Shown here: positions 1 to 10,199 of the stretch, one piece after another
Numbering within the stretch: position 1 is the first letter of the stretch
Layout: each line of letters begins with the position of its first letter
Assembly (NCBI GenBank): GCA_015680685.1
Contig: MNCI01030582.1
Coordinates: 156,101-198,398 of the forward strand
DNA from: Gnetum montanum
Lineage: Eukaryota > Streptophyta > Gnetopsida > Gnetales > Gnetaceae
Direction: 5' to 3'
DNA length: 42,298 nt
Made by a program: the position numbers and the translations under genes
Notes under the pieces: model-generated
Databases searched by the model: none
Told to the model about the DNA's origin: nothing
Seen by the model: only the letters and a program-made list of their open reading frames with translations

Positions 1-1527
1 GACTGCGAAAGCTTGCTTCTCTAAGTCTGAGTGATTTAACTCTAAACCTTTCAATTGATACCCAAAGAATCCAATTGGTTCATCTTGACCTTCACTATAT
101 TTTTGAGTAAGAACAGCGGCGATAGAATCATTTGAAGCAAAAGAGTATAACCAAAAATCCTCTTTAAGTCTAGGCTTTACCAAATATGGAGCCTCTTGTA
201 TAGCTGTTTTAATTTCTGATAAAGCTCTTTCTGACTCTGGTGTTTTCTCTACTTGGACATCCTTTTTAAGCATATGCATCAAAGGTTTACATTTGTCGAA
301 AACTTGCTGGAGGTGATCGATATGATCTTCTTTCTTTTTTGAAAATACTGTAATATCATCCAAATAAACCACCACGAATTTGCCTAATAAATCCTTAAAT
401 GCTAAATCCATTGCTCTTTGAAAAGTAGCTCCGGCATTTGACAATCCGAATGGCATTCTTTGGTAAGCGAAAGTTCCCCACTTAGTGATAAATGATGTTT
501 TGTATCTATCATTCTTATCTACCACGATTTGATTATAACCTGAGAAACCGTCTAGGAAAGAATATACTTGACAACCTGAGACTTTAATAAGCATCTCATC
601 AATTCTTGGAAGTGGATACTTATCTTTCTTTGAAGCATCATTTAAATTTCTAAAGTCTACACAAAGTCGTATATCACCATTTTTCTTTCTTACTGGGACA
701 AGGTTAGCAAGCCATGTCGAATATCGTACTGGATATATGATTTGTGCTTGCAACAACTTCTTGATTTCGGCTTCCATAGCTGGTTCAAATGATGGATTAA
801 ATTTCCTTTGTTTTTGCTTGACTGTTTTGCAACCTTCCATTAAAGGAATCTTATGTGTCATCACATCTTGTCGAAAAGCTTTAAGATCATCATAAGACCA
901 AGCAAAATTGTCCAAATTATCTCGTAGGCATGACGACAAATCTTGCTTGAAATTTGAATCACTTTCCTTTGTAACATTTAACATCTTCGGTGCATTGTCT
1001 AATCTGAAATTCATTGCCACAAAAGCTTGACTACTTGGGTTTTGTAAATCTTTTCCAATAAGTAAATTTTTCTTGAATTCATGTTCTAAATCAATCATTC
1101 TCTTAGGAATGAAATTAGCTTTTGAATTTGAAGACGTTTCGGGTATTACTTGACCCTCAAATTCTTGCCTATTTTTAATAAATCTTAGTACTTGATCATC
1201 ATCTTCAAATACTTGTAAATGCCTTATATTATCTGGTATGGATGGCTGATGTTCTTCTTCAATCATGACCTCTTTGTAACCTTCTAATATTTGCGTATCC
1301 AATGTTGAAGCTGCTTTTGCCAAATAGTCTGCCATAAGATTCTTTGCTCTATCTACATGCTCTATTTGGCAATATTGAAACTGGTCTAACATCTTACAAG
1401 CAAGTTGCTTATAAGGTCTTAGGAATGAACTCTTTACCACACAGTTACCCTTTACTTGTTCACAGACTAATCTTAAGTCTCCTTTAATAGTGATTTCTTT
1501 GATCTTTTTGTCTAGAGCTATTCTCCT
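1..1527 (-). CDS. Element A pol fragment: aRNH remnant, RT, RNase H (open at left edge)
   Basis: The minus strand is open from just after a stop at 1528-1530 to the window edge, about 509 codons, with no ATG at its start. Residues about 1-85 match the C-terminal half of an archaeal-type RNase H (IKGDLRLV, then ADYLAKAAS). A linker containing PSIPDN and VFEDD follows. Reverse transcriptase runs from about residue 195: CVDFRNLND near 600-665, the first catalytic Asp in FLDGFSGYN at 550-552, and YLDD at 355-366. An RNase H start (LYSFASND ... DLEKQAFAV) reaches base 1. The aRNH-before-RT order is, from memory, that of one group of plant Ty3/gypsy polyproteins. The RT thumb appears deleted: FDKCK near 240 is followed at once by PLMHMLKKD. 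The domain calls are strong; the polyprotein is 5'-truncated and probably non-functional. Confidence 0.9.
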
Positions 1528-1543
1528 TTAATAGTGATTTCTT
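1478..1543. repeat. 22-bp direct repeat at the gag/aRNH junction of A
   Basis: The 22-base word beginning TCTCCTTTAATAG occurs at 1478-1499 and again, identically, at 1522-1543, separated by 22 bases. Read on the minus strand, both copies encode EITIKG. The upstream copy ends the gag frame and the downstream copy lies in the aRNH frame, which is a different frame. This looks like the scar of a deletion, or of a 44-bp duplication, that removed most of gag, all of protease and the first half of aRNH. Confidence 0.85.
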
Positions 1544-2516
1544 CAAAACGTGGGATATTATTTATGTTCAAACGCTTGATCCTACAATCTTTTAAGTGCC
1601 TTGTGGGGATCCTAACTAGCTCTGTGATGTCTAGCATGCTTCGGGTTGTGAGTAGGAGTTCATCATATTCATCCCTGTCATGACGTCTGTGATGTCTTTG
1701 TGGTGGTTCCCTACTCTCCCTACATCCTTGCCCTTGTCCTAACTCTTCTCGACCTTCCTGTTGAGGTCTTTCATCTTCTTTACTTTTACCCTCTCCGTTA
1801 TGCTCACGATGGTTGTGCTTAGATGTGGAAGGAGAGTGTGAATGGTGAGATGAAGAAAAAGAGGAAGGGGATCCATCACCGTGGTGATGTTTCTTACCTT
1901 CTCTTTGGCTGCTTCAGCCCCGATCATTGTAACAATCTAAGTGTCCGTCCATAGTGTGAGTGGTTGTCCCTACCGTGAACAGTTGGTGCTCATGGGGATT
2001 AGAGCCTGTAGCATGTATAGTTGATCGAAGGCCCTGATGCCTAACCTCTTCACCATTGTGAGGAGGAGGAACATCATTTTCTAAGAAACCCATTATGAGG
2101 GGTTCCTCGTCTCCTATTTCACTAAGGACATGGGGGACCTTTCCCTTCAACAATGAATGTTGGCTCTCCTGCCTTTCGTCCTGAATACGTTGGGCATTTG
2201 TGGAATGATAATCCCTTGTGTCAAAGTTATCCAGAACGTATTTCACAAATAGTTCTTGCATGCCAATCTGTGCTAAGGCACGAAAGAGCATGTTAGGGAC
2301 TGATCGATCTGGAGGTAACACAATGTTACCTTGCAAATCTCTCCATCGTAGTTGTTCATCTTGATGGAGAATAAAAGTAAAATTAGGCACATACTCATCG
2401 GGATGAGTAAATGTCACCTTAGATTGTTTAGGACATGGTTGGTCTAGGTTATGCGTATGATGCTGACTGTCTTCCGTGTTATCCTTAGGTGAGTTAACCT
2501 TATGAGAAGAAGCCAT
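1521..2516 (-). pseudogene. Element A gag-like first reading frame
   Basis: The frame starts at ATG 2514-2516, about 120 bases after the primer site and so in gag position. It runs 200 codons to a TGA at 1914-1916, probably a former CGA or TGG. It then stays open in the same frame to a stop at 1518-1520. Residues 35-150 form a mixed hydrophobic/charged region. After the stop comes a His/Ser/Lys-rich basic stretch, then a short segment (DEYDELLL, LVRIPTRHLKD) that ends in the 22-bp repeat. No zinc knuckle or protease motif is visible; they were presumably in the deleted part. The gag assignment rests on position and composition, not on a recognised domain. Confidence 0.6.
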
Positions 2517-2637
2517 TTTATTGGTGTGTTATTCACTGTTATATATGTTCTTAATTAACTAATTAACCCAAAGGTTCATTAAGGCTCACAACGATGTGAA
2601 AAACTCCTAATGTTCTAATTGGCGTAAAAACACTTAG

Positions 2638-2655
2638 TCCCCGGCAACGGCGCCA
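2638..2655 (-). other. Primer-binding site of element A, tRNA-Asp type
   Basis: On the minus strand it reads TGGCGCCGTTGCCGGGGA, one base after the LTR end CATCA. This is the complement of the 3' end of plant tRNA-Asp, a primer used by Athila-like Ty3/gypsy elements. It fixes element A's orientation and shows that 2657-3634 is its 5' LTR. Confidence 0.92.
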
Positions 2656-3069
2656 ATGATGAGTGGCGAGGTACCCCTACACTCAACCATACGAAATGAG
2701 CGTAGCATGCACGATCTAGTCGAACTCCACAGACTAAATGCCTAAACGTTGCAAGGAACACTTGGGGTTAATTAATCGTTGTCTTCCGAGGCTTGCTTGT
2801 ATGTGTCACGGTGTATGGTTAAGCAAGTTTGAGGTATATGATTTTTTTGGTATTTTCTGGTTTATCTCCTATGCTAAACAGTGAAGGGTTGAGAGACTAA
2901 AACTAATTCTAACTACAGCACTAAGTCCTAGCATCAGCATCCGTTCCCACGTGCTGTACACATCCTGAACTATGCAACTGTGGCTACCAAATGCTAATCA
3001 TTACTGGGATTACCACACGTAATGCACGTGCTCGAAGCAGTCCTATTGAGGCACCTAACTAGCCTAAGT

Positions 3070-3262
3070 GTGATGAGCAGTCGATTCCTTGACTAGCCGT
3101 ACAAATTCGTAGATGCTCGTAATCAAGTCGTACTCGTCCCACATTCTAGGAGATAAGGGTACGAGAATCTAATCGTGATGAGTAGCCAATTCCTTGGCTA
3201 GCCGTACACGTTCGTCAACACTCATAACCAAGTCGTACTCATGCCGCGTTACTAGGAAAGAA
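3070..3262. repeat. Two-copy tandem duplication inside LTR A
   Basis: A segment beginning GTGATGAGCAG at 3070 recurs at 3175 as GTGATGAGTAG. About 87 bp are similar, with a period of 105 bp. Shared words include CTAGCCGTACA and AAGTCGTACTC. It lies downstream of the promoter, in the transcribed part of the LTR. Confidence 0.8.
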
Positions 3263-3493
3263 ATAAATAACATTAAATAAACCTATCCATGCACTGCAAG
3301 GTTTATCCACAAAGCTCACCTTTATTGCCGTACACAACTTGCGTTTAGGTACAAAGCTGCTTGAATAAAAAACCATTCACTTGGGGAACTCCTACTGTGG
3401 GCACATGGAAAATATTCTATCTCTGGGGTGATCAATCCTCCAGAGCTTTGCTACGTTACGCCTATGATGTCAAATGAGGGGAGTGCCACCTCT

Positions 3494-3501
3494 TATTTAT
3501 A
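3494..3501 (-). promoter_or_regulatory. TATA box of LTR A
   Basis: The minus strand reads CTATAAATAAG here. It lies 130 bp inside the LTR start and directly below the GATATC array, a sensible U3 core promoter. Transcription would start near 3465. No transcript evidence is available. Confidence 0.7.
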
Positions 3502-3519
3502 GATTTGATGGTGGACTGT

Positions 3520-3607
3520 GATATCATGTACGCGATATCACAGGGAACGACACGATATCACATACGTGATATCGCAGGGGATGTGATATCGCGTCGGTCG
3601 CGATATC
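3520..3607. repeat. Six-copy GATATC array in U3 of LTR A
   Basis: GATATC palindromes lie at 3520, 3534, 3554, 3568, 3585 and 3602, spaced 14-20 bases apart. Several extend to longer CpG-containing palindromes such as GCGATATCGC. The array sits immediately upstream of the TATA box, as an enhancer or transcription-factor array would. The role is inferred from position. Confidence 0.85.
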
Positions 3608-3634
3608 GCGGCTTGTGCAATTCGCGTCTCATCA

Positions 3635-5915
3635 ACCGGGTTTTCTTCATCAAAAGTGATTTGACCTCCATCTATCATCTGTTGGATATCTTGTTTCAAG
3701 GTGGAAAAATAGTCTATGCCATGTCCATTACACTGATGATAATCACAAAAATGATCCATCCTAAAGCCTTTTGGAACTGTGGGCTCATCAGGCGTTGCTA
3801 GGCTTGGGTTCTGAACCAGTTGACAAAACTGGTCATGCCTTTGGATCGCTGCAGGGGACAACTGCTTATGTTTCATCAGTCCTACTTTCAAGAGTTGGTT
3901 GAATAGTTGTGATGGCTTCATGGGTAGTGGCATGTATTGGGAGGGATCCTTCCTCTCAAAGTTTCTCATACGACTCGATGTTGGGTTTTGTGATGCTGAT
4001 GATTCAGGTGCCATCGCAGGAGTGGGTTTGGCATAATTAGAAGGGGCAACAGGATGTTTGCCTTATTGTCCCACATTCTCTTGTTGTGTTTTTGCTACAG
4101 CCGCTATAGTTGTTTTAACCTATTCTTTATCTTTCTTACTATGTTGAATCGTAAAAGCTGAATATGCAGGATCATGGTTATTTTGTGCTACCTCCTCTAT
4201 GTTCTTGATTTGTACAAACGCTTGACTCAGAGTGCATGCATTGAGATAGTATAGTTTGGATTTGACAAAATTGTTGACAGCCCCTTTTAGGATGGTGAGG
4301 AGATACATCTCTGGGATTGGCTCGTGGAGTTCATTGAGAGCAGCACTCCACCGTTGAATGAATTTTTGGACAGGTTCAAGGGGTGCTTGTTTGACCTGTA
4401 TGAGGCTATCCAATGTTGCTTCAGGCTTCAAGTTGTACTTGAACTTGGTGACGAATTGGTGTAATAAATCTTCCAGAGAAGATATTGAGCTTCGTGGCAA
4501 GGCCCGGTACCAATCAAGTGCTCTCCCGACAAGGGACATGGGAAACACTCGTAGAATGGCATGTGGCCATGCCTGAAGTAGCGTGCATTCTAGTCTAAAT
4601 GTTATGAGGTGGCCATTGGGGTCTGTCTCCCCGTTGTATTTAGTCAACGTGGGTAAAGATACACCTTTGGGTAATGTTAGAGGCGGAACCGAAGAGTTGA
4701 TAGGGTCATCGTGATAGAAGTCCACTACCTTGAGCTCTCCGTCGACGACTGTCTTGAGGTGTTTGACCTCGTTAGCCAGTTCCTACATTAGTTTTTAGCA
4801 TCAGCCCAGTCTTGAGCACTCGGTTGGATAGTAGGTTGAGGATGTTATAGAGTATACAGGTTAGATTGTTGGACAGTGGGCTGGAAAGAAGAAAATTGTG
4901 TAGTTGGAGGTTGCATTTGCAGAATATTTGTGGTGGGTGGTACTAGGGGCGGCACATTGTAAGCAAGGGGTTGTTGTTGTTGTGGTTGTCCTTGAGGGAT
5001 GTTAGCTGGTAGAATTATGTGAGGTGGTATGTTATAGTGGGGGAATTGATGTAGTTGAGCACCAATCACTGCCCATTGGCTAGTCACGCTTTGTATAGGA
5101 GCACTCTGAACTGGTTGAGTTCCAGCGGTGAAAGGGGCTCCTTGGGTTTGGATCCGGGGGATGTAATGAGTGGACGTAGAAGCTGGTATCACATGCGGCA
5201 TCCCGATCACTCGGGGCGGAAAGGTTGCTCCTACATTATTTTGAGGAGTTTGTACTTGCGAGAATGGGGCTATTGTTGCAACGGGGGGAATAGTAAGGGG
5301 AAGTGTGTTGAGTTGTAGATCGGTTACAGGAGGAATATGAACAAGTGTGGATGATTCTTGTTGAGGTATATATGCTTGGGTGAATTTAAATGGTTGAAGG
5401 GACATAATTTCCCCTGTGGCTAGATGAAACAACGGGTTGGCATAGGTTTGTGGACTAAGAGTATGATACGAATCTTCATGCTCGGATTGGGCCGCGAGGT
5501 CATCCTCCTCTTCTAGTTGAGGATTTACCACAGGCTGATCTAGAGATTGGCTCCTTTGCAGGAGGAGTTGTGAGATGAGCTCAGAGTAATGCTCTGGGAG
5601 AGGGATGATATCATATGGGAAAGAGATGAACTCATGTCCTCCCCTATGGAAGAGTTCGTATTATCTCTTAACCTCCATTTCGGTTTGGTCTACGGCTAGG
5701 TCGACTTGTATTTGTATGCATATGAAATTGTATTGGTCATGAGTTATAATGTTAAATGATGGGTTTCTCCCTTGCAATCTGAGAGACCAGCAAGGCCCCA
5801 CTGTGGGTTGTACTATGGGTTGTTGAATAGCCATGGTGCCCATGATGTCTGTGACTAGCTTGGTTGCAGCGTTGGAGTTTGCAGTGTTCATGATGAATGG
5901 TTGTGAATACGACAT
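3635..5915 (-). pseudogene. Element B gag, interrupted by element A
   Basis: This is a Tat/Ogre-like gag in several open stretches. Starting at ATG 5915: an N-terminal domain (QYNFICIQIQ ... HEFISFPYDIIPL) with one stop, shared with D and F; then a Pro/Gln-rich linker (about 5400-4850, including PQQQQPL). A frameshift near 4795 leads to the core gag domain 4725-4120 (DFYHDDP, YNGETDPNGHL, ALDWYRALP, FIQRW). Then comes a zinc-knuckle-like CDYHQ..GH..DYF at about 3750, whose last Cys is replaced by Phe. The reading ends at NPV, where LTR A is inserted at 3635. The protein would package RNA in the virus-like particle. There are few stops, so B is younger than D, E and F. Confidence 0.85.
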
Positions 5916-5939
5916 GGTGGAAGGGATACGAAACTAGTA

Positions 5940-6515
5940 TACTTAGTATAGCGTAAACCTACATTTGCTGCGTACAACGTATAGATTGGATCTCAGCATA
6001 TAGGCTTCAACGACCAACGTGTAGTGACAGCGTATAGGTATACGTTAAAACATGTAGGCAGAATAGCATACAACGTATACTGAACAGTGTAGACAGAGTC
6101 AGCGTACAGCGTACAACGTATACTGAACAGTGTAGACAGAGTTAGCATACAGTGTAGATAAAGTCTACAGCATACAATGTACAACGTATACTGAACAACG
6201 TAGATAGAGTCAGCGTATAGCGTACAACGTATACTGAACAACGTAGATAGAGTTAGAGTACAGTGTAGACAGAGTCTACAGCGTACAGCGTATACTGAAC
6301 AACATAGACAGAGTTAGCGTATAGCGTAGACAGAGTCTACAGCGCACAGCGTACAGTGTATACTCAGCAGCGTAGACGGAGTCTACAGTGTAGAGCGTAT
6401 AGCGTATACTCAATAGAGTAGATAGAGTCTATGGCATAGAGCATACAGCGTAAACTCGGCATTGTAGACGGAGTCTATAGCGTAGAGTGTACAACGTATA
6501 CTCAGCAGCGTAGAC
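5940..6515. repeat. 46-bp degenerate tandem repeat in element B leader
   Basis: About ten units lie between the primer site and gag, each starting near GTATACT. The clearest ones (about 6358-6505) are 46 bp; others are 43, 60 and 68 bp. Many units contain GTAGAC(A/G)GAGTCTAC, a 6-bp inverted repeat around a 3-base loop, plus AGCGTAYA words. Short frames translated from this stretch are products of the repeat. The position in the RNA leader suggests a packaging or structural role, but this is inference. Confidence 0.85.
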
Positions 6516-6635
6516 GCTAGGAATTTTGTAGAACAGGATGCCGATCCGGGGGTTTCAGAATTGGGTTTAGTGTCGACGCGGTGTGAGTCTGAGAAGATCT
6601 GGGTATGAGAGCACAGTAAGTTCTAAGCAGTTTTG

Positions 6636-6654
6636 GGCCCTCCTTCTAGCACCA
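6636..6654 (-). other. Primer-binding site of element B
   Basis: The minus strand reads TGGTGCTAGAAGGAGGGCC, five bases after the LTR end GGTACA. The same site, with at most two changes, follows the LTRs of D (12229) and F (36268). It starts with TGG as required for pairing with a CCA tail. The cognate tRNA was not identified from memory. Confidence 0.85.
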
Positions 6655-7232
6655 ATTTCTGTACCGTCCGAAATCGTCGGTCTCCGACTGGAATGAAACT
6701 GAAACCTGGAGATCTTTGGACACGCACAGAAGATCCTACCTTCGCTTGAGGGCGAGTTGGAATTAACGAAGGTAGAGTACCTTGAGTGGTCTGCATGTAG
6801 ATCAGGTAAGGATTTCCTTGAATGTATACCGATATACTGTACGCTGGGTTATATGTAAATGGCGTAACGAATGTAAAATGGAGTGTAAATGTACAAGAGC
6901 ATAAACAGTAAACATGTAATAATGAATGAAAAACTGTAACAGATTTTAGCAAAGAAATGTAGCAATATTATTGCGAAATGAGAGTTACAATGCACCGTTC
7001 TAACGTAGTTGTGACTCTGACACAGGGCGGACAAATAGCCCCGGTGATGCAAGGATGACTGTGTGCTGGGTTCAACTGCAGGCACAACATTAAGGCTGTA
7101 TGCTCAGCGTGCAGGGTCAAGATCCAGCATACAGGGTTTTTTCTCTAGTTTCTCAGCGTCTCTGGTTCTTTTTTTTCTCTGGTTTTTGCTCCAAAAAATT
7201 GCTAACCCTTTTGTCTAGTGAAAAATTGGGGT

Positions 7233-7239
7233 TTTTATA
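7233..7239 (-). promoter_or_regulatory. TATA box of LTR B
   Basis: The minus strand reads GTATAAAAACCCC. It is downstream of the U3 repeat array and about 570 bp before the LTR end, which places R-U5 at roughly 7205-6660. Confidence 0.6.
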
Positions 7240-7564
7240 CAAGTGTAGACGTGGGACTCAGGTTTTGAGAGGGGATGATTGGCTGTGGAGTGTTGAGTTC
7301 CTGGGTCGGGTGACATGTGGCACGTTGATCAGGTGCAAAACGGTGAAATTTTACAAGTATACAGCGTGCTGCACGCCAGCGTATACTACTGTACGCCAGT
7401 GTATATGTGCTGACCTCAGCGTACAAACTTGATCAAAACAAAAGAAGTTTTTCAGCCTTCGGATTTGAATTCGGATGCCACGAGGATGCTGCCTGTAGAT
7501 GTTCAGCTTGGTTGATGATCTGACACAATTCTGCAGAGTTTTGATTGGTGTGCATTGTGCAGGC

Positions 7565-8050
7565 TGGGCATACACTTTGTACTTATTGGGTGTATACGCT
7601 GGGTGTACACGCTGTATCTACGAGGCGTATATGCCCAATGTATACGTTGGGCGTAGATGTTGCATCTGCTGGGCGTATACGCTGGGCATATATGTTGGGT
7701 GTACAGGTTGCATCTGTTGGGCGTATATGCTGGGCGTATAGGTTGCATCTGCTGGGCGTATACGCTGGGCATATACACTGAGTGTATACGTTGTATACTC
7801 AGCGTATGAACTCCAGAATGCATGATGTCAACACCTGATAATTGCTCTGTTCGTGTGAGCTGATGCCTTATACCAAATCTTGCTCTGAAGTGCTATTTCC
7901 ATGCCATCTTTGAGGATTGCATGCTGGGCATATACATCAATCATACATGCTGAGCGTACATGTGAGGCATGTACATTGGGCATGTACGCTGGGCGTATAT
8001 GCTGTGAATACATACTTGGGCATATACGTTGGGCGTATACGCTGTGAATG
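7565..8050. repeat. 13-bp GTATAC-type repeats in U3 of LTR B
   Basis: The plus strand repeats (C/T)TGGGCGTATAYG about every 13 bp, for example three units in a row at about 7670-7708. Blocks are joined by TTGCATCTG. Related copies continue at 7905-8045. The words overlap those of the leader array 5940-6515, so one repeat family seems to populate both U3 and leader of B. Confidence 0.85.
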
Positions 8051-8269
8051 CATACTTAGTGAAGACTAAGTATCTTGAGCTCCGAAGTTTCCATGTTTGA
8101 TAGCAGATGTTACCGTGGTCGTCTCTGGGTCCCAGGGAACTGTTGATCCTGACTCTGCTTGAAGCTATCTGTGGGGCCCCCAAGCTTTAGTCATGATGGG
8201 GAACATCATGACTTAGCTCAATTTTTTTTGGAGAAGTAATAAGCTCAGAATTTTGTGGTGTTTCACCCA

Positions 8270-9600
8270 CCTTAACTATGTACTGCACTACTCAAATAAC
8301 ATAGAACATTGAGGATACCTTTGTGCTTTTTGTTCATACTACTCCTCCCAAGGAGTGGTATGATGATATGAAACTTTACCTTATGCATGGTGAATCCTTA
8401 GAAGTGCTAACTACTGCTTAGAATGGAAGAGATCAAAGCAGTATGTCATCGTAGATGATAAAACATTATGTCAAAAATCCTATGATGGCATACTCCTAAA
8501 GTACTTGGGTAAAACTGAAGGTAGAACAATCCTAGAGGAGGTTCACAAGGGAGTTTATGGAGGACATATAGGACCTAGAGCCATGACTGCTAAGATTAGG
8601 TGGTTAGGCTACTATTGGCCCAATATGAAGAATGACTATTTGCAAAAGGTTAAGAGATGTGACACATGCCAACAATATAGCAACCTAATACATGCATCAC
8701 CAACTAAGTTACATACAATTTAGATAACATGGCCATTTCAACGATGGGGGTTGGATATCATTAGACTTAGAATGCCTAAGTCTTCTATAGGACATAGCTT
8801 CATCATCACCGTAATCAAATACTTAACTAAGTGGGTTGAGGCTATTCTCCTAAGTAAGATCACATCTGAACAAGTTTGCAAATTTATCATAGATAACATT
8901 GTAGCTCATTTTGGCATACCCATGATCATAGTTATAGATAATGGACCTCAATTCAGTAGCCAAGAAACCAAGGATTTTTGTCATAACCTAGGCATTAAGC
9001 ATTCTTTCTCATCATCTTACTGTCCATAAGTCAATGGAAAAGTAGAAGCAAGTAACAAGGCCATCATCGACTTGCTCAAGAAGATGCTCAATAATAACAA
9101 GTAGAAGTGGCATGAGTGGCTCGTCCATGCACTATGGGCATACAAAACAGCTGATCACATAGTAACCAACATGACCCCTTATAGCCTTGTTTATGATTCT
9201 GAATCTATTTTACCTCTTGAATTGTAGGTGCCATTACTTTGATTAGCCTTGACTAACTTCATCAATGATAAGTAGAGAAAGTGAATGTGAATGGTAGCCC
9301 TGGATTCAATGGAGGAGTGGTGTATGCAAGTGCTTTCTCACATCATGCATTATTAAGAGAGTCAGAAGCCACAACATCACCATGACTTAACATGCACAAG
9401 TCCAAGGAGGGGGACCTAGTCCTCTAGGCCATCTGTGAGCATGTGGACAAGTTCTCAGCTAACTAGGAAGGGCCCTTCCCTATCACCAAAGCCTATGGGA
9501 ATAGAGCATTTAGAATAACCAACATGGATGTGAATGAGTTGGCCGATCTAGTTAATCATTCCTATCTAAAGCCATAGTACATGTATATGATAATCATCTA
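8270..9600 (+). pseudogene. Element E pol: integrase and its C-terminal domain
   Basis: After the B insertion point the frame reads an aRNH-integrase linker (KEWYDDMKLYL near 8350). It then gives a zinc-binding domain (VHKGVYGGH at about 8541, CDTCQ at 8658) and the catalytic core: D at 8753-8755 (GLDII), D at 8937-8939 (IDNGPQF) and E at 9045-9047. The last two keep D-x35-E spacing. A single TAA at 9027-9029, a likely former CAA, separates the last two catalytic residues. Downstream the core continues (WLVHALWAYK, TPYSLVYDSE), and the C-terminal fold ends near NHSYLKP at about 9570, with further stops. The upstream RT part of E lies beyond B, outside the window. Confidence 0.9.
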
Positions 9601-9639
9601 TAAGAAAGCCTACTTTCAATGGTCTACTATGATCTTAAC

Positions 9640-9836
9640 CTAGAAACACAACCTACTAAGGCCTTAAATAGGCACCATGGCTTGCCATGGCCTTAAACTA
9701 GTGATCTTGGTGACTTGGATAGCCATATTCTCATGTGGCTAGCATGAATTATAGCATTATAATATGCAATGGTGTTTTGTATTCTTCATTGGTGCTTCTT
9801 GGGTCGATCCTCTAGGACCCAATAAAGAGGGGCCAT
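9640..9836 (+). other. Element E post-pol region and polypurine tract
   Basis: After the integrase end come two copies of the CCTTAAACTAG word (about 9655-9700), then a run to AATAAAGAGGGGCCAT at 9821-9836, directly before the LTR start TGAAACACC. The purine run is the expected plus-strand primer. The same layout, with CAACAAAGAGGGTCCAA, precedes D's 3' LTR at 28420. Confidence 0.75.
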
Positions 9837-10051
9837 TGAAACACCACAAAATTTTGATGTTATAACCAATCTTCATCATGTAGCTTTCACTCCATGAATC
9901 CTAAGGCAAAATTTCATTGTAAATGTGAAAATTGTAATCCATAATGGGAAATTTCAAATGCTTTATACTTTTGCAGCTGAAAAATGCCTCATAAGTGATC
10001 AAAGCCTCATTTTCCAAGTGAAAAAGTCATCTAGTATCTATATTTGGGCTT

Positions 10052-10076
10052 GGGGGGGGGGGTGTGTGTGTGTGTG
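10052..10076 (+). repeat. G11 tract followed by (TG)7 in LTR E
   Basis: Eleven G are followed by a TG microsatellite, at the same LTR position as the G31 tract of LTR F (35342). An old G-rich spot in this LTR family has therefore expanded differently in each copy. Confidence 0.9.
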
Positions 10077-10199
10077 TTGGTGGCGGGCATAAAAAATGCC
10101 TTTTGGAATGCCATACAGGGCAATTTCATGGGTTTTATGGGGGACATACATTTCTCTATGTTGGAAATACCTATAAGGGGTAGATCTCACCTACCCCTA

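Larger units (their letters stand above)
2657..3634 (-). mobile_element. Element A 5' LTR (978 bp)
   Basis: Read on the minus strand the LTR starts TGATGAG at 3634 and ends CTCATCA at 2657, a perfect 7-bp terminal inverted repeat. The primer site abuts its end. Its start falls in the middle of element B's gag, just after the NPV codons, where homologous gags in D and F continue differently, so A inserted into B. U3 is only about 140 bp (GATATC array plus TATA box). R and U5 make up most of the length. The matching 3' LTR would lie left of the window, so the target duplication cannot be checked. Confidence 0.88.
6660..8269 (-). mobile_element. Element B 5' LTR (1610 bp)
   Basis: On the minus strand it starts TGAAACACCACAAAATTC at 8269, nearly the same as the start of LTR E, and ends GGACGGTACA at 6660, followed by the primer site. 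U3 contains a GTATAC-type repeat array (7565-8050) and a TATA box near 7236. The right flank from 8270 is element E's coding sequence, so B inserted into E between aRNH and integrase. The partner LTR lies off the left edge. Confidence 0.87.

Noticed and set aside
3505-3801. 98-codon plus-strand frame
   Set aside because: It crosses the junction between LTR A and B gag and opposes the gag reading, so it is a shadow.
5993-6241. 82-codon frame in the leader of element B
   Set aside because: It only translates the 46-bp repeats and has no independent coding signal.
5940-6515. Possible CRISPR-like array
   Set aside because: Units are degenerate, vary in length and lack unique spacers; the setting is a plant retrotransposon leader.
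7499-7823. Overlapping frames on both strands in LTR B
   Set aside because: All derive from the GTATAC-type repeat array, which is open in several frames because of its sequence.
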